A model generated the notes under the pieces. That model was not told the DNA's origin, did no database searches, and saw nothing but the letters and a program-made list of their open reading frames with translations. This document shows positions 50,936 to 63,232 of a stretch of 64,000 nt of DNA, in pieces (position 1 is the stretch's first letter; every line of letters begins with the position of its first letter). This DNA is from Massilia atriviolacea (lineage in GTDB: Bacteria; Pseudomonadota; Gammaproteobacteria; Burkholderiales; Burkholderiaceae_D): NCBI RefSeq assembly GCF_003953935.1, contig NZ_RXLQ01000013.1, positions 124,001 through 188,000 of the forward strand, in the 5' to 3' direction. Made by a program: the position numbers and the translations under genes.

Positions 50936-52282
50936 TTACAGCCAGCCCTTGACGATCATCTGCTCGGCCACGTATTTCGCGATCAGCGAATTTTCGAAGG
51001 GGGTCGGATGGACGTCGTCGGCGAACATGTAGCGGCTGACGTCGCCTGCGATCGTGTTGCTGCCGTTGCATGCCAGCGAGGTATGGCCGAGGGCATTGTC
51101 GCCGCAGGCCGCCTTGCCGGTTTCGCTCAGGCCGTAGGGCAGCGGGTTGACGATCTGGTCGTTGCTGATGGCCCACAGGTCGACATACAGGATCTTCGCT
51201 TCGCCGGCCACACCCGCCTTGAGCTGGGCGTTGAACTTGTCGACCATGGCGATGACCAGCGCCTGGGGCACGCCTTCTTTCTTCGACGCAGGCGCATGGC
51301 CCAGGTCCGGCAGGTTGTTGACGACGACGAAATTGGCGCCTTTGCCGACCACCTGGGTTTTCGCCAGCGCCGCCATCTCGTCACCGGCCGTGCCCATCGC
51401 CGCAATCATCTTCGCTCCGTTGGCAGTCACATACGCAGCACCGGCCTTGGCGCCCTCGACCTTGGCGGCGGCCGTGGCCTTGGCGACCATCGGACCGTAC
51501 ACGCCCTGCTGGCCGACCATCAGGTTGCCTGGCTGGCTAGCGGCCGCCTTGACGGCGGCGCCAACGATGGTTTCCTGGGTCGCGCCGGCGCGCTGCGACT
51601 CGGCCATGACGGCCGCGCCGATGGCTTGCGCCGCCGCCGCAGGATCGGTCGCACCGGCGGCCAGTTGGGCGGTCAAATTGCCAGCAAAAAACTTGTTGCC
51701 TTCAGCCGTGGCGTAGGCCGACAGCTCGCCCATCATGGCCAGCGCATCGTTGCCGCCGCCAATCATCAGCACCACTTCATCGCCCTTGAATTTACCGCCG
51801 TTGCGCGCCAGGTGGTTGGCGACCTGGGTGGCGATCGGCACCGTCAGCTGGCCGATGGGCGAGCCGGCCAGCTTGTTGCCAGGTCCTACCGGGTTGGTGA
51901 CGCGCGAGCCGCCCTGGGCGTAGCTCAGGCAGGAGAGATTGTTGACGACAGGTACCGAAAAGCCTTTGCTGGCGTCGCCATCGAGGCCGGTCTGGGCCGG
52001 GCATGGCGCCGGCAGGCCGAACTGGGCCGCCATGTATTCGGTCCAGTTCTTGCCGGTCAGTGCCGGGTTCTTGGCGGTGTTGTCGCCATTGATCGTGAAC
52101 TTGCCGCCGCCGACTTCCTTGACCTTGCCGACGTTGTAGGTGCCCACGTCCGACAGGCTGTCGCCGAACGAGACCTGGGACGAGAATTTGGTCTTGAGTT
52201 CCTGGTTGCCGGTCTCGCTGCCGCCGCAGGCAGTCAGGACGGCTGCGGTGAGCAAAGTCAGCGCAAAATTGATGTGACGCAT
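50936..52282 (-). CDS. SGNH/GDSL-family lipoprotein hydrolase
   Basis: 448 residues. The lipobox is LTACGG with Cys at residue ~19. The four SGNH blocks are visible: SFGDSLSDVGTYN (Ser), SYAQGGSRVTNP (Gly), VLMIGGGNDALAMM (Asn) and YMFADDVHPTPFE (Asp/His). A long Ala/Gly-rich insert lies at residues ~195-280. It resembles secreted esterases/phospholipases of the FGDSL group. It is anchored in the envelope. GGAGA lies before the ATG. The Ala-rich insert is unusual. Confidence 0.9.
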   Translation of the reverse strand: MRHINFALTLLTAAVLTACGGSETGNQELKTKFSSQVSFGDSLSDVGTYNVGKVKEVGGGKFTINGDNTAKNPALTGKNWTEYMAAQFGLPAPCPAQTGLDGDASKGFSVPVVNNLSCLSYAQGGSRVTNPVGPGNKLAGSPIGQLTVPIATQVANHLARNGGKFKGDEVVLMIGGGNDALAMMGELSAYATAEGNKFFAGNLTAQLAAGATDPAAAAQAIGAAVMAESQRAGATQETIVGAAVKAAASQPGNLMVGQQGVYGPMVAKATAAAKVEGAKAGAAYVTANGAKMIAAMGTAGDEMAALAKTQVVGKGANFVVVNNLPDLGHAPASKKEGVPQALVIAMVDKFNAQLKAGVAGEAKILYVDLWAISNDQIVNPLPYGLSETGKAACGDNALGHTSLACNGSNTIAGDVSRYMFADDVHPTPFENSLIAKYVAEQMIVKGWL

Positions 52283-52423
52283 TGTGTCTCCTGGTGAAAT
52301 ATATAATTTTTATAAACGAACGGCCGTGCTTTTCCCTACCCGACTAATATGACAGTCTTCCCCGTGCTTGTATAGCTAAACACCGCCGCCGCATGTCAGT
52401 TGGACGCAACAGAAACACGCTAT

Positions 52424-52460
52424 AAAAAAGTTGCCGGATTATATCAACCGTTCCGGCAAC
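52424..52460 (-). terminator. Rho-independent terminator after the alpha/beta hydrolase gene
   Basis: On the minus strand GTTGCCGGA pairs with TCCGGCAAC across a 13-base loop and is followed by TTTTTTATA. It lies 34 bp after the stop at 52495. Confidence 0.85.
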
Positions 52461-52494
52461 CGTGCACACATTTCAGGTCGGGCAAAGGCGGGGA

Positions 52495-54042
52495 TCAAGG
52501 CGCCAGGGCGGCGTTGAAGAAGCCGCGCGCGGCGCTCAGGCAGAACGGCGGCACCAGGCCGGCGTGGTAGGTGTCGGCCACGGCGCGGTCGCCCGAATCG
52601 CCGTTCTTGATGGCGTTGAGCCTGACGGCCAGCTTGGCGGCGGCGAAGTTGCTCTTGACCGCGCGGTAAGGGTCGGTGCTGCCCGGGGTGTCGTCGACGT
52701 CGACTTCGGTCACCAGCCCGCTGCCGCTGCCGGCGCGGAAGTAATCGACGGCGGCGCGCGTGTTGCTGTATGCCACGGTGCGGTCTTCATGGCCGCCGCA
52801 CAGCAGCAGCGGCGCGCTTGGCACGAAGGTGCGCAGGTCGTTCTTGACGAAGAGCTTGCGCAGCGGATGCGCCGGTGCGCAGGCCAGCGGCGCGCCGGCG
52901 CTCACGTTGCACGGATGGGCTTTCAGGTCGGCCAGGTAGGCGTTGCGGTAGCTGGTCTTGAACAGGTTGCCGCCGCCGAAGTAATCGGCGTAGCCGTCCG
53001 CCTGCGGCTGCGAATCCTTGGCGAACAGGGCGTTGTCGGGCCAGCCCGGGGTTTTCAGCAATTCTTCCACGGTGATGCTGCCATTGGCGAACTTGTCGAC
53101 GGCGGCCGCGAAAGGCGCTTCGTACAGCTCGCCCGAGGCGGCATACACGCCGGCGCCGGCGCGCTGGCCGGCGTTGATCAGCGCCGGCAGGAAGCCGGTG
53201 GCGCCCTTGCCTGGCTTGCCGTTGAACATCTCGTCGCCGAACTGGGCCAGCGCGTAGGGGCCGGACATGCCGGCCACGGCCGTCACCTTGAACTCGGCGG
53301 ACAGGCCCTGCATGGCGCGCTGGGTGGCCACCGCCACGTAGCCGCCCTGCGAGTAGCCGGTCAAGAACAGCTTGCCGGAATCGGCCGTCTTGATGGCGCC
53401 GAACACGCTGCGCGCGGCGCGCAGGCCGTCGATCATGTCGTTCGATTGCTGGACGGCATCGAGATAAGGATGGTAGGCCAGCGCGGAATTGGCGTAGCCG
53501 GCGTAGTTCGGCGCGACCACGATGTAGCCGCGGGCGGCGAACATGGCGGCGATCAGGCGCGATTCGGTGTTGGCCAGGGTCGACAGGTCGTAGTTGCGTT
53601 CGGACGAAGTGCCGTGCGCGTACAGCACTACCGGGCGCGGGCCGCTGCATTCCGCGTCGGTGCCGGACGGCACCATGATGGCGGCGCTGGCGTCGGTCGC
53701 TTCATTGGCGCCGCCGACGGTGTTGTAGCGCACCTTCCAGGTCGTGACAGCGCACTTGAGCTCGCCCGTGATGGCGGTGGTGCCGGCGTTGAGCGAATCG
53801 AGCAGCTTGCCGAACACGGCCGGGTCGAGGGTGGTGACGTTGGCGCCGTTGGCGCTGACCGGCATGAGGGCCGCGCCGCCGCCGATGACGCTGCCGCGCG
53901 CGGCGGGCGGGGTCGGGGTCGGCGTGGGGACCGGGGTCGGGGTCGGGGTCGGGGTCGGGGTGGGCGTCGGGGTGGGCGCGTCGTCGCCGCCTCCACAAGC
54001 CGTTAATGATAGGGTGAGGAGGGCAGCGAAAGCGAGGCGCAT
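52495..54042 (-). CDS. Lipoprotein alpha/beta hydrolase (secretory lipase-like)
   Basis: 515 residues. The lipobox is LTACGGG with Cys near residue 16. A Thr-Pro repeat linker covers residues ~23-46. The hydrolase has VVLYAHGTSSER, GYIVVAPNYAGYANS and the nucleophile elbow GYSQGGYVAVATQ. The late LLLCGGHEDRTVAY segment carries the candidate Asp, and the His is in DTYHAGLVPP. It resembles secreted lipases/peptidases of the LIP family. Its neighbour at 50936 is also an envelope hydrolase. It is 12 bp downstream of the tsaC gene stop on the same strand. Confidence 0.88.
   Translation of the reverse strand: MRLAFAALLTLSLTACGGGDDAPTPTPTPTPTPTPTPVPTPTPTPPAARGSVIGGGAALMPVSANGANVTTLDPAVFGKLLDSLNAGTTAITGELKCAVTTWKVRYNTVGGANEATDASAAIMVPSGTDAECSGPRPVVLYAHGTSSERNYDLSTLANTESRLIAAMFAARGYIVVAPNYAGYANSALAYHPYLDAVQQSNDMIDGLRAARSVFGAIKTADSGKLFLTGYSQGGYVAVATQRAMQGLSAEFKVTAVAGMSGPYALAQFGDEMFNGKPGKGATGFLPALINAGQRAGAGVYAASGELYEAPFAAAVDKFANGSITVEELLKTPGWPDNALFAKDSQPQADGYADYFGGGNLFKTSYRNAYLADLKAHPCNVSAGAPLACAPAHPLRKLFVKNDLRTFVPSAPLLLCGGHEDRTVAYSNTRAAVDYFRAGSGSGLVTEVDVDDTPGSTDPYRAVKSNFAAAKLAVRLNAIKNGDSGDRAVADTYHAGLVPPFCLSAARGFFNAALAP
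53905..53976 (-). repeat. GGGGTC-type hexamer microsatellite coding for a Pro-Thr linker
   Basis: Tandem GGGGTC/GGCGTC hexamers on the plus strand code for alternating Thr-Pro on the minus strand. The unit is a multiple of three, so slippage would change linker length without a frameshift. Confidence 0.85.
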
Positions 54043-54054
54043 GGTGAAAGTCCG

Positions 54055-55086
54055 TCAGGAAAATGGTTCGTGGTTGAGCAGGCCGTGCACGATGCCGGTC
54101 GAGCCATGCGCCGCGCGGCGCAAACGGTCGTTCACGCCCAGCCAGGCATCGTCCTGCGGCGGCGCCTCGACCAGTATCAGGTCGGCCCCGGCCGTATCCA
54201 TCGCGCGCAGCGCCGCATAAAGTGCGTGTGCAAAACCTTCCGGGCTTGTGGGTAACTGAGTCTCAGCGAACACATCCGGGAAGTGCGAGTAGTGTATCAA
54301 AGCGACATCTTTTCCCGCGTTCTTCAATCGTGCGAGGGTGTCGGCAATCTGGCAACTCGCCTGCATGGCCACCGGCGTGTGCGGCGCGTAGTGCGATTCC
54401 AGGGTGCCGGAAGCGCGCGGCGCGGCCGCGTCCGGAGCGGCCGGCAGCGCGTCGATGACGGCGGCGATCGCTTCGGCGCTGATGTGGCCGGGACGCAGCA
54501 GCACCGGCCCGTGGGTCGCCAGGCGCGACAGGTCGACGATGGTGGACTCGATCCCGACCGCGCTCTGGCCGCCGTCGAGCACGGCGTCGACCGTGCCGTC
54601 GGCGCCGAACTCGTCGATGACGTGGCGGGCCGTGGTCGGGCTGACATGGCCGAACTTGTTGGCCGAGGGCGCCGCCACCCCTCCCCTGCCGCCCTTGAAC
54701 GCCCGCAGCAGCGCAATGGCGACCGGATGCGAGGGGCAGCGCAGGCCGACCGTATCCTGGCCGCCCGAGACGGCGTCCGGGATGTTGGGGGCGCGCTTGA
54801 GGATCATGGTCAGCGGACCGGGCCAGAAGGCGGCCGCCAGTTGCCGCGCTTCGGCCGGGATGTCGCTGGCCCAATAGCCGAGGTCGGCATCGGGCGCGAC
54901 GTGCACGATCACCGGGTGGTCTTGCGGACGTCCCTTGGCCTGGTAGATGCGCGCCACGGCGTCCGGATTTTCGGCGTCGGCGCCGAGGCCGTAGACGGTT
55001 TCGGTCGGCAGGGCCACCAGCTTGCCCTGTTCCAGCAGGCGGGCGGCGGCGTCGATGGCGGCCAGGTCGAGTACAGCCTGCGTCAT
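54055..55086 (-). CDS. tsaC: Threonylcarbamoyl-AMP synthase (Sua5 type)
   Basis: 343 residues: an N-terminal YrdC/TsaC domain plus the C-terminal Sua5 domain. The substrate-binding block is [36 protein letters not shown]. The active region includes [24 protein letters not shown] and [26 protein letters not shown] and [10 protein letters not shown] lead into the Sua5 part. It makes threonylcarbamoyl-AMP from Thr, bicarbonate and ATP for t6A. It overlaps purK by four bases. Confidence 0.95.
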   Translation of the reverse strand: MTQAVLDLAAIDAAARLLEQGKLVALPTETVYGLGADAENPDAVARIYQAKGRPQDHPVIVHVAPDADLGYWASDIPAEARQLAAAFWPGPLTMILKRAPNIPDAVSGGQDTVGLRCPSHPVAIALLRAFKGGRGGVAAPSANKFGHVSPTTARHVIDEFGADGTVDAVLDGGQSAVGIESTIVDLSRLATHGPVLLRPGHISAEAIAAVIDALPAAPDAAAPRASGTLESHYAPHTPVAMQASCQIADTLARLKNAGKDVALIHYSHFPDVFAETQLPTSPEGFAHALYAALRAMDTAGADLILVEAPPQDDAWLGVNDRLRRAAHGSTGIVHGLLNHEPFS

Positions 55087-56276
55087 GCCGCGATCCCGAG
55101 GAGGGCGCAGGCGGCGGCCAGCTGGGCCTGCGCCTGCGCCAGGGTCGGGGCGATGAAGGTCACGTGGCCCATCTTGCGCCCGCGCCGCGCCGCTTCCTTG
55201 CCGTACAGGTGCAGGCAGGCGCCGGGCAGCGCCAGCAGCTCGGCCCAGGCCGGCTCCGCCGGGGTCTCCGAGCCGGAGGCAAACCAGATGTCGCCCAGCA
55301 GGTTGAGCATGACGGCCGGCGAATGCTGGCGCACCTCGCCCAGCGGCAGGCGCGCCATGGCGCGTACCTGCTGCGCGAACTGGCTGGTGACGCAGGCGTC
55401 CATCGTGTAGTGGCCGCTGTTATGCGGACGCGGCGCCATTTCGTTGACCACCAGCGAACCGTCGGCGAGCACGAAAAATTCGATGCACAGCACGCCCACG
55501 TAGGCCAGTTCGTCGACGATCACTTTGGCGGCCTGCTGCGCCCTGGCGGCGCTGTCGGCCGACACATTCGGGCCGGGCACGGTGGTGCTGAACAGGATGC
55601 CGTCGCGGTGCACGTTTTCGGCGATCGGGTAGACCACCGATTCGCCGTCGGCGCCGCGCGCGGTCAGGACCGACACTTCGTAGGCCAGCGGCAGCATTTT
55701 TTCGAGCAGGCAGGTGACGCCGCCCATGGCGTCGAAGGCCGCGCGCACATCGTCGCGCGTACGCACCACGGCCTGGCCCTTGCCGTCGTAGCCCATGCGC
55801 ACGGTTTTCAGGATGCCCGGCAGCAGCAAGTCCTCGATGCTGTCGATGTCAGCCTGGGTGGCGATGGTCTTGTGCGGCGCCGGGGCGACCCCGGAACGCG
55901 CCGCGCACGCGGCCAGGAAGCGCTTTTCGGCAATCCGGTCCTGGGCGATCGCCACGCAGCCGGCGCTTGGCGCGACGAAGGCGTGGGTGGCCAGCAGGCG
56001 CAGGCTGTCGGCCGGCACGTTTTCGAATTCGGTGGTCACGGCGACGCAGGACTGGCCGAGCGCGGCCAGCGCCTGCGGATCGCTGTAGTCGGCCGCGATC
56101 AGGCTGTCGGCGGCATGCCCGGCGGGACTGTCGGGCGCCGCTTCCAGCACGGCCACCTTGAACCCCATGGCCTGGGCGGCGTGCACGAACATGCGGCCGA
56201 GCTGGCCGCCGCCCATGACGCCGAGCCGGGCCGGCGGCAGGAAGGGAGTCGGCGACGGAGAAAGCGGTGTCGTCAT
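55083..56276 (-). CDS. purK: 5-(carboxyamino)imidazole ribonucleotide synthase
   Basis: 397 residues with the ATP-grasp fold. [22 protein letters not shown] is the N-terminal signature. Other blocks are [81 protein letters not shown] and LNLLGDIW. It carboxylates AIR to N5-CAIR with ATP and bicarbonate. It overlaps both purE and tsaC by four bases. Confidence 0.97.
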   Translation of the reverse strand: MTTPLSPSPTPFLPPARLGVMGGGQLGRMFVHAAQAMGFKVAVLEAAPDSPAGHAADSLIAADYSDPQALAALGQSCVAVTTEFENVPADSLRLLATHAFVAPSAGCVAIAQDRIAEKRFLAACAARSGVAPAPHKTIATQADIDSIEDLLLPGILKTVRMGYDGKGQAVVRTRDDVRAAFDAMGGVTCLLEKMLPLAYEVSVLTARGADGESVVYPIAENVHRDGILFSTTVPGPNVSADSAARAQQAAKVIVDELAYVGVLCIEFFVLADGSLVVNEMAPRPHNSGHYTMDACVTSQFAQQVRAMARLPLGEVRQHSPAVMLNLLGDIWFASGSETPAEPAWAELLALPGACLHLYGKEAARRGRKMGHVTFIAPTLAQAQAQLAAACALLGIAA

Positions 56277-56776
56277 ACCGGCAATACCGACGCCTTGGCG
56301 GCAGCCGTCTGGCGCGCGCGGAATTGCTCAAGCTGCGCGGCCAGGGCCTCGTCGGTGCAGGCCAGCATGGCCACGGCGGCCAGCGCCGCGTTGGCCGCGC
56401 CCGCTTCACCGATGGCGAAGGTGGCGACCGGAATGCCTTTCGGCATCTGCACGATGGACAGCAGCGAATCCTTGCCCGACAGATAGCGCGACGGCACCGG
56501 CACGCCGAGCACCGGCACGATGGTCTTGGCCGCGATCATGCCCGGCAGGTGGGCGGCGCCGCCGGCGCCGGCGATGATGGCGCGCAAGCCGCGCGCGCGG
56601 GCGCGCTCGGCATATGCGAACATGTCATCGGGCATGCGGTGGGCCGAGACGACCTGGGCTTCGAACGGTACGCCGAAGTCCTTGAGCATGTTGACAGCGT
56701 GCTGCATGACTTCCCAGTCGGACGAGGAACCCATGACGATGCCGACCAGCGGCGTGTTTTCTGGAATGCTCATCAT
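56273..56776 (-). CDS. purE: N5-CAIR mutase
   Basis: 167 residues, class I PurE. Its signature is [20 protein letters not shown], then [38 protein letters not shown] and [29 protein letters not shown]. It moves the carboxyl group of N5-CAIR to make CAIR. The ATG at 56776 shares one base with the purC stop; ATG at 56773 is also possible. GAAGG lies before it. Confidence 0.96.
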   Translation of the reverse strand: MMSIPENTPLVGIVMGSSSDWEVMQHAVNMLKDFGVPFEAQVVSAHRMPDDMFAYAERARARGLRAIIAGAGGAAHLPGMIAAKTIVPVLGVPVPSRYLSGKDSLLSIVQMPKGIPVATFAIGEAGAANAALAAVAMLACTDEALAAQLEQFRARQTAAAKASVLPV

Positions 56777-57672
56777 CAAGCCTTCAGGGTGTCGCCGGTC
56801 AGGCGTTCGAGCGCTTCGACGTACTTGGCGCGGGTGTTGGCGATGACGTCATCCGGCACGGCCGGGGCCGGTGCGGCCTTGTTCCAGTCGCTCAGGGTTT
56901 CCAGGTAGTCGCGCACGAACTGCTTGTCGTAGGACGGCGGCGACATGCCGACCTGGTAGCTCGACATCGGCCAGAAGCGCGAGGAGTCGGGCGTGAGGAT
57001 TTCGTCGATCAGGTGCACGGTGCCGTGCTGGTCCAGGCCGAATTCGAACTTGGTGTCGGCGATGATGATGCCGCGCGTGGCCGCGTATTCGGCGGCGGCG
57101 GTGTAGAGCTTGATCGCGTAGTCGCGCACCTGGGTGGCGATGTCGGCGCCGACGATCTTCTGGGCTTCGTCGAAGGAAATGTTTTCGTCATGGGCGCCGG
57201 CCGGGGCCTTGGTCGATGGCGTGAACAATACGGTCGGCAATTTTTGCGCTTCCTGCAGGCCGGCCGGCAGGTCGATGCCGCAGACCTTGCCGGTCTTCTG
57301 GTAATCCTTCCAGCCGGAACCGATCAGGTAACCGCGCACGATGGCTTCGATGCCCAGCGGGGTCATCTTCCTGACCACGATGGCGCGTCCTTCGACCTGC
57401 GCGCGCTCGTCAGGCGAGACCAGCGAGACCGGGTCGATGCCGGTGTCGTGGTTGGGCATCAGGTCCTTGTACTTGGCGAACCAGAAATTGGACATGGCCG
57501 TCAGGATCTTGCCCTTTTCGGGGATCGGCTCATTCAAAATGACGTCGAAGGCGGACAGGCGGTCGGTCTGGATGACCAGCAGCTTGTCGTCGCCGACGGC
57601 GTAAATGTCGCGTACTTTCCCACGGTGCAGGAAAGGCAGGGACTTCAGGTTTGTTTCGAGAACGCCAGACAT
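56776..57672 (-). CDS. purC: SAICAR synthase
   Basis: 298 residues. [32 protein letters not shown] is the ATP-binding start. [30 protein letters not shown] and ADTKFEFGL are the family signatures, and [12 protein letters not shown] is the catalytic region. It condenses CAIR with aspartate. It is the first of the tightly spaced purC-purE-purK-tsaC run. The GFA gene lies 18 bp upstream. Confidence 0.97.
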   Translation of the reverse strand: MSGVLETNLKSLPFLHRGKVRDIYAVGDDKLLVIQTDRLSAFDVILNEPIPEKGKILTAMSNFWFAKYKDLMPNHDTGIDPVSLVSPDERAQVEGRAIVVRKMTPLGIEAIVRGYLIGSGWKDYQKTGKVCGIDLPAGLQEAQKLPTVLFTPSTKAPAGAHDENISFDEAQKIVGADIATQVRDYAIKLYTAAAEYAATRGIIIADTKFEFGLDQHGTVHLIDEILTPDSSRFWPMSSYQVGMSPPSYDKQFVRDYLETLSDWNKAAPAPAVPDDVIANTRAKYVEALERLTGDTLKA

Positions 57673-57690
57673 GTGAATCCTTGGAGGTGG

Positions 57691-58050
57691 TTAGGGCAGC
57701 CAGCCCGGCTTGCTATCGGTATGCAATTCATGCGTCACCCGGCCTTCGTAGGGCGTGTCGAAGGTGCCGAGGGTGACGGCGATACGCTCGCTGTGCGCGG
57801 CCATCTGCCAGGTCAGGTTGGCGCCGCACACGCCGCAGAACGTACGCTCGACACCGGGCGAGGACGCGTAGCGCGCGATCGCGTCGGCACCGGCGACGAT
57901 GCGCAGCTCGCTTGATGCCACGTTGGCATACGGGCCGTTGGCCGCGCCATGCTGCTTCTGGCACATGGTGCACCAGCAGATGCTGGTGTCGTCAACATCG
58001 CCGTGGATTTCGTAGCGGACCGCGCCGCAGAGGCAGCTGCCTGAGTACAT
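57691..58050 (-). CDS. GFA-family zinc-binding protein
   Basis: 119 residues. The zinc Cys residues are GSCLCGAVRYE, CWCTMCQKQHG and TFCGVCGANLTW, the CxC...CxxC...CxxC layout of the GFA/CENP-V family. The family is named for glutathione-dependent formaldehyde activation, but most members have no proven role. It lies between the fba terminator and purC, in a place that in related bacteria usually holds no gene. Eighteen bases separate it from purC, so it may be read with the purine genes. Confidence 0.92.
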   Translation of the reverse strand: MYSGSCLCGAVRYEIHGDVDDTSICWCTMCQKQHGAANGPYANVASSELRIVAGADAIARYASSPGVERTFCGVCGANLTWQMAAHSERIAVTLGTFDTPYEGRVTHELHTDSKPGWLP

Positions 58051-58088
58051 GATGAAAGATGGTCAAAAAAACAGCGTTTGTGACAGGG

Positions 58089-58116
58089 CAAAAACACACG
58101 CGCCCAAAGGCGCGTG
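58089..58116 (-). terminator. Rho-independent terminator after fba
   Basis: On the minus strand CACGCGCC-TTTG-GGCGCGTG is followed by TGTTTTT. It separates fba from the GFA-purC group. Confidence 0.85.
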
Positions 58117-58153
58117 CGGGTGTGACGGTTTGTTCGGCCTACAGTTTACTTGT

Positions 58154-59218
58154 TTACTTCACGATCTGTGCCAGCTCGCCGTTTTTGTAACGCTCGGCCA
58201 TCTTGTCCATGGTGATGACCTTGATCTTCGAGGCCTGGCCTTCGCAGCCGAACGACAGGAAGCGCGCCTTGCACACGTCGGTTGCCGCTTCGCGGGCGGG
58301 CTTCAGGAAGTCGCGCGGGTCGAACTTGGACGGGTTTTCGAACATGTACTTGCGCACGGCGGCGGTCATGGCCAGGCGGATGTCGGTGTCGATATTGATC
58401 TTGCGAACGCCGTGACGGATGCCTTCCTGGATTTCTTCGACCGGCACGCCGTAGGTTTCCTTCATGTCGCCGCCGAATTCGCGGATGATCGCCAGCAATT
58501 CCTGCGGCACCGACGAGGAACCGTGCATCACCAGGTGGGTGTTCGGGATGCGCGCGTGGATTTCCTTGATGCGGTCGATGGCGAGGATGTCGCCGGTCGG
58601 CTTGCGCGTGAACTTGTAGGCGCCGTGCGAGGTGCCGATGGCGATCGCCAGCGCGTCGCACTGGGTGCGCTGCACGAAGTCGGCGGCCTGGGCCACGTCG
58701 GTCAGCAGCTGTTCGCGGGTCATCAGGCCGTCGGCGCCGTGGCCGTCTTCCTTGTCGCCCTTCATGGTTTCGAGCGAACCGAGCACGCCCAGTTCGGCTT
58801 CGACTGTCACGCCGATCGAGTGCGCGAACTTGACCACTTCGCGCGAGACGTCGACGTTGTATTCGTAGGAAGCGACGCTCTTGCCGTCGGCTTCGAGCGA
58901 GCCGTCCATCATCACCGAGGTGAAGCCGGAGCGGATCGCGGTCATGCAGACCGCCGGCGACTGGCCGTGATCCTGGTGCATGACGATCGGAATGTGCGGG
59001 TAGGCTTCGACGGCGGCGTCGATCAGGTGGCGCAGGAAGGCTTCGCCGGCATATTTGCGGGCGCCGGCGGACGCTTGCATGATGACCGGGGAATTGACCG
59101 CGTCGGCGGCAGCCATGATGGCCTGGACCTGTTCGAGGTTGTTGACGTTAAACGCAGGCAGGCCATAACCGTTTTCGGCGGCATGGTCCAGCAGTTGACG
59201 CATGGATACGAGGGACAT
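58154..59218 (-). CDS. fba: Fructose-bisphosphate aldolase, class II
   Basis: 354 residues from [19 protein letters not shown]; the frame extends upstream but GGAG sits before this ATG. Zinc and substrate ligands are in [31 protein letters not shown] and [25 protein letters not shown] is the C-terminal phosphate region. It cleaves fructose-1,6-bisphosphate in glycolysis and runs backward in gluconeogenesis. It is the third gene of the pgk-pyk-fba group. Confidence 0.97.
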   Translation of the reverse strand: MSLVSMRQLLDHAAENGYGLPAFNVNNLEQVQAIMAAADAVNSPVIMQASAGARKYAGEAFLRHLIDAAVEAYPHIPIVMHQDHGQSPAVCMTAIRSGFTSVMMDGSLEADGKSVASYEYNVDVSREVVKFAHSIGVTVEAELGVLGSLETMKGDKEDGHGADGLMTREQLLTDVAQAADFVQRTQCDALAIAIGTSHGAYKFTRKPTGDILAIDRIKEIHARIPNTHLVMHGSSSVPQELLAIIREFGGDMKETYGVPVEEIQEGIRHGVRKINIDTDIRLAMTAAVRKYMFENPSKFDPRDFLKPAREAATDVCKARFLSFGCEGQASKIKVITMDKMAERYKNGELAQIVK

Positions 59219-59377
59219 GGTAATACTCCAAACAATAGAAACCTGGGTGCCGCCACGAAGAGCGCAGACCGCGCGGATAGCGCGCAACGCTGGTGGACGG
59301 CGGCGGCGGCGGCTGTGATTGAGCCGCCGCCGCAAAAATCGGTACTAGCCGCGCCCCCCAGGAACGCGGCCTTGAGA

Positions 59378-60826
<1,449 letters not shown>

Positions 60827-60874
60827 AGAGGATCCTTGAAGTGAAAGCGCAGCCGGGAGGGCTGCGCTGTGGGC

Positions 60875-62089
60875 TTACTGGGAGCTGCGTTGTAACAGGA
60901 TTTCGACTGCCGGCAGGGTTTTTCCTTCGAGGAATTCGAGGAAGGCGCCACCGCCCGTGGAGATATAGCCAATTTTATCGCCGATCGCGTATTTTGCAAT
61001 CGCGGCCAGCGTGTCGCCGCCGCCGGCGATGGAAAACGCCTTGGAATCGGCAATCGCCAGCGCCAGCGTCCTGGTGCCTTCGCCGAACTGGTCGAATTCG
61101 AACACGCCGACCGGGCCGTTCCAGACGATGGTGCCGGCCCCGACGATCTGCGCGGCCAGGGTGGCGGCGGTTTTCGGGCCGATGTCGAGGATCATGTCGT
61201 CGTCAGCGACGTCGGCCACGTCCTTGACGGTGGCCGCCGCCGTTGGCGAGAATTCCTTGGCGCACACGACGTCGACGGGAATCGGCACCTGGGCGCCGCG
61301 CGCGGCCATCATCTCGATGATGGCCTTCGCTTCCGGCACCAGCTCGGCTTCGACCAGCGACTTGCCGATGTTCAGGCCGACGGCTTGCATGAAGGTGTTG
61401 GCGATGCCGCCGCCGACGATGAGATTGTCGACCTTGTCGGCCAGGGCTTTCAGGATCGACAGCTTGGACGAGACCTTGGAACCGGCCACGATGGCCAGCA
61501 GCGGACGCTTGGGCGCGCCCAGCGCCTTGCCCAGCGCGTCCAGTTCGGCGGCCAGCAGCGGGCCGGCGCACACCACCGGCGCGAACTTGGCGATGCCGTG
61601 GGTGGTCGCCTCGGCGCGGTGGGCGGTGCCGAAGGCATCGTTCACGTAGATATCGCACAGTTTGGCCATTTTCTGGGCCAGTTCATCCGCATTCTTCTTT
61701 TCACCCTTGTTGACGCGGCAGTTTTCGAGCAGCACGATCTGGCCCGGCGCGAGGGTCTCCAGACCGGCGCCATCGACCCAGTTTTGCTTGAGTTCGACCG
61801 GCTGGCCCAGCAGTTCGGACAGGCGCGCGGCGACCGGCGCCAGGCTGTCCTGGGGCTTGAATTCGCCTTCGGTCGGACGGCCCAGGTGCGAGGTGACCAT
61901 GACCGCGGCGCCCGCCTTGACGGCGGCGGCGATCGCCGGGGCCGAAGCGCGGATGCGCGTGTCTTCGGTAATGTTACCGGCGTCGTCTTGCGGCACGTTG
62001 AGGTCGGCGCGGATGAACACGCGCTTGCCTTGCAGGGCGTTTTGGTCGATCAGGTCTTGCAAACGGGTGAAATTGAGCACAGCGTGCAT
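60875..62089 (-). CDS. pgk: Phosphoglycerate kinase
   Basis: 404 residues. [28 protein letters not shown] is the N-terminal signature. [40 protein letters not shown] and [18 protein letters not shown] follow. [12 protein letters not shown] and [13 protein letters not shown] are the nucleotide side. It transfers phosphate from 1,3-bisphosphoglycerate to ADP. It is the first gene of the pgk-pyk-fba group. Confidence 0.98.
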   Translation of the reverse strand: MHAVLNFTRLQDLIDQNALQGKRVFIRADLNVPQDDAGNITEDTRIRASAPAIAAAVKAGAAVMVTSHLGRPTEGEFKPQDSLAPVAARLSELLGQPVELKQNWVDGAGLETLAPGQIVLLENCRVNKGEKKNADELAQKMAKLCDIYVNDAFGTAHRAEATTHGIAKFAPVVCAGPLLAAELDALGKALGAPKRPLLAIVAGSKVSSKLSILKALADKVDNLIVGGGIANTFMQAVGLNIGKSLVEAELVPEAKAIIEMMAARGAQVPIPVDVVCAKEFSPTAAATVKDVADVADDDMILDIGPKTAATLAAQIVGAGTIVWNGPVGVFEFDQFGEGTRTLALAIADSKAFSIAGGGDTLAAIAKYAIGDKIGYISTGGGAFLEFLEGKTLPAVEILLQRSSQ

Positions 62090-62151
62090 GGGCGATCCAC
62101 GAGTCGAATGATGAAAGAACGCTATTTTACCGCAAGCCCAGCCCGAAAACC

Positions 62152-62481
62152 CTACTGTAAACCGATGCGCAGGGCGGTAAAGAACAGCATGCCGAAAATG
62201 ATGGTTTCAAGCATATTTCTTCGGAGCAGGTAATAGCCGGTCGCGGCCAGGCCGGCGATCAGTTTGTAGTTATCCAGTCCCAATTGCAGTTGCCCGGAGT
62301 TGGCAAGCACCAGGTCGGGCGCGATGATCGCCGCCAGCGCGCAGGCCGGGGCGAAGCGCAGCATTTCCTGGACTTTCCTGGGGATGGTGATGTGGTGGCC
62401 GATCAGCCAGAACGAGCTGCGGGTGGCGGCGGTGGCGAAGGCCAGGGCGATGATGGTGATCCAGATTTCGACGTCAGACAC
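62152..62481 (-). CDS. azlD: AzlD-family small subunit of branched-chain amino acid exporter
   Basis: 109 residues from a GTG with GGAG just upstream; an earlier start at 62514 is less likely. Four hydrophobic segments are visible, with the AzlD pattern [26 protein letters not shown] and a C-terminal [15 protein letters not shown]. AzlD pairs with AzlC. The GTG overlaps the azlC stop by eight bases, so the two are coupled. Confidence 0.9.
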   Translation of the reverse strand: MSDVEIWITIIALAFATAATRSSFWLIGHHITIPRKVQEMLRFAPACALAAIIAPDLVLANSGQLQLGLDNYKLIAGLAATGYYLLRRNMLETIIFGMLFFTALRIGLQ

Positions 62482-63232
62482 GGGTTTCTCCCTTGGCGGC
62501 GAGGCGTTTTTCATTGAGCGCCTGGACCGCCATGGCGGTCAGCATGCCGAGCAGCACCGCCGCCAGCAAGCCCAGCTTGTAGGGCAGTTCGTAGGCCAGC
62601 ACCGCCGTGGTGCCGGCCACCAGCACGCCGCACAGGGCCGCGCGATTGATGGTCAGGGGAATCATGATGCACAAGATGGCCAGGGTGCCGGCAAAGCCCA
62701 GGCCCCACTCGGTCGGGACCGCGCTGCCCAGGAACACGCCGGCGATCGAGCCGACCTGCCAGGAAACCCAGTTCGGATACAGCAAGCCCTTCAGGTAGGA
62801 CACTTTGCCCGGGGCCGGTTCTTCGCTGGGGAAGCGCTGCAGGAACAGGGCCACGGTCAGGTCGCCCGCCGTATAGCCGAGCAGGAAGCGCTTTTGCCAT
62901 GGCAAATGGGCGAAGTGCGGCGCCAACAAGGCGGAAAAGATGACGAAGCGCAGGTTGACCACCAGCGCGGTGGCGAACACCACCCAGATCGGGGCGTCGG
63001 CCACGATCAGCGGGAGCGAGGCGAGCTGGGCCGAGCCGCCGAACACGATCAGGGTCATGCCCAGCGCCTGCGGCACCGTCAGGCCGCTCTTGACCATCGC
63101 AATGCCCACCACCAGGCCCCAGGCGCCGATGCCGAACAGGGTCGGCAGGCCGGTCTTGAACGCTTCGCGCCAGATGGCCTTGTCTTCATCGGGAGGACGC
63201 AGCGCGGCCGGGGGCGGAGTGACGTCATTCAT
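62474..63232 (-). CDS. azlC: AzlC-family large subunit of branched-chain amino acid exporter
   Basis: 252 residues from MNDVTPPPAALRPP; the longer frame to 63334 adds an unlikely N-terminus. The AzlC core is FKTGLPTLFGIGAWGLVVGIAMVKSGLT, LIVFGGSAQLASLPLI, and VVNLRFVIFSALLAPHF. The LLGYTAGDLTVALF segment follows. About seven membrane helices are present. With AzlD it exports branched-chain amino acids or their analogues. Confidence 0.92.
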   Translation of the reverse strand: MNDVTPPPAALRPPDEDKAIWREAFKTGLPTLFGIGAWGLVVGIAMVKSGLTVPQALGMTLIVFGGSAQLASLPLIVADAPIWVVFATALVVNLRFVIFSALLAPHFAHLPWQKRFLLGYTAGDLTVALFLQRFPSEEPAPGKVSYLKGLLYPNWVSWQVGSIAGVFLGSAVPTEWGLGFAGTLAILCIMIPLTINRAALCGVLVAGTTAVLAYELPYKLGLLAAVLLGMLTAMAVQALNEKRLAAKGETRV

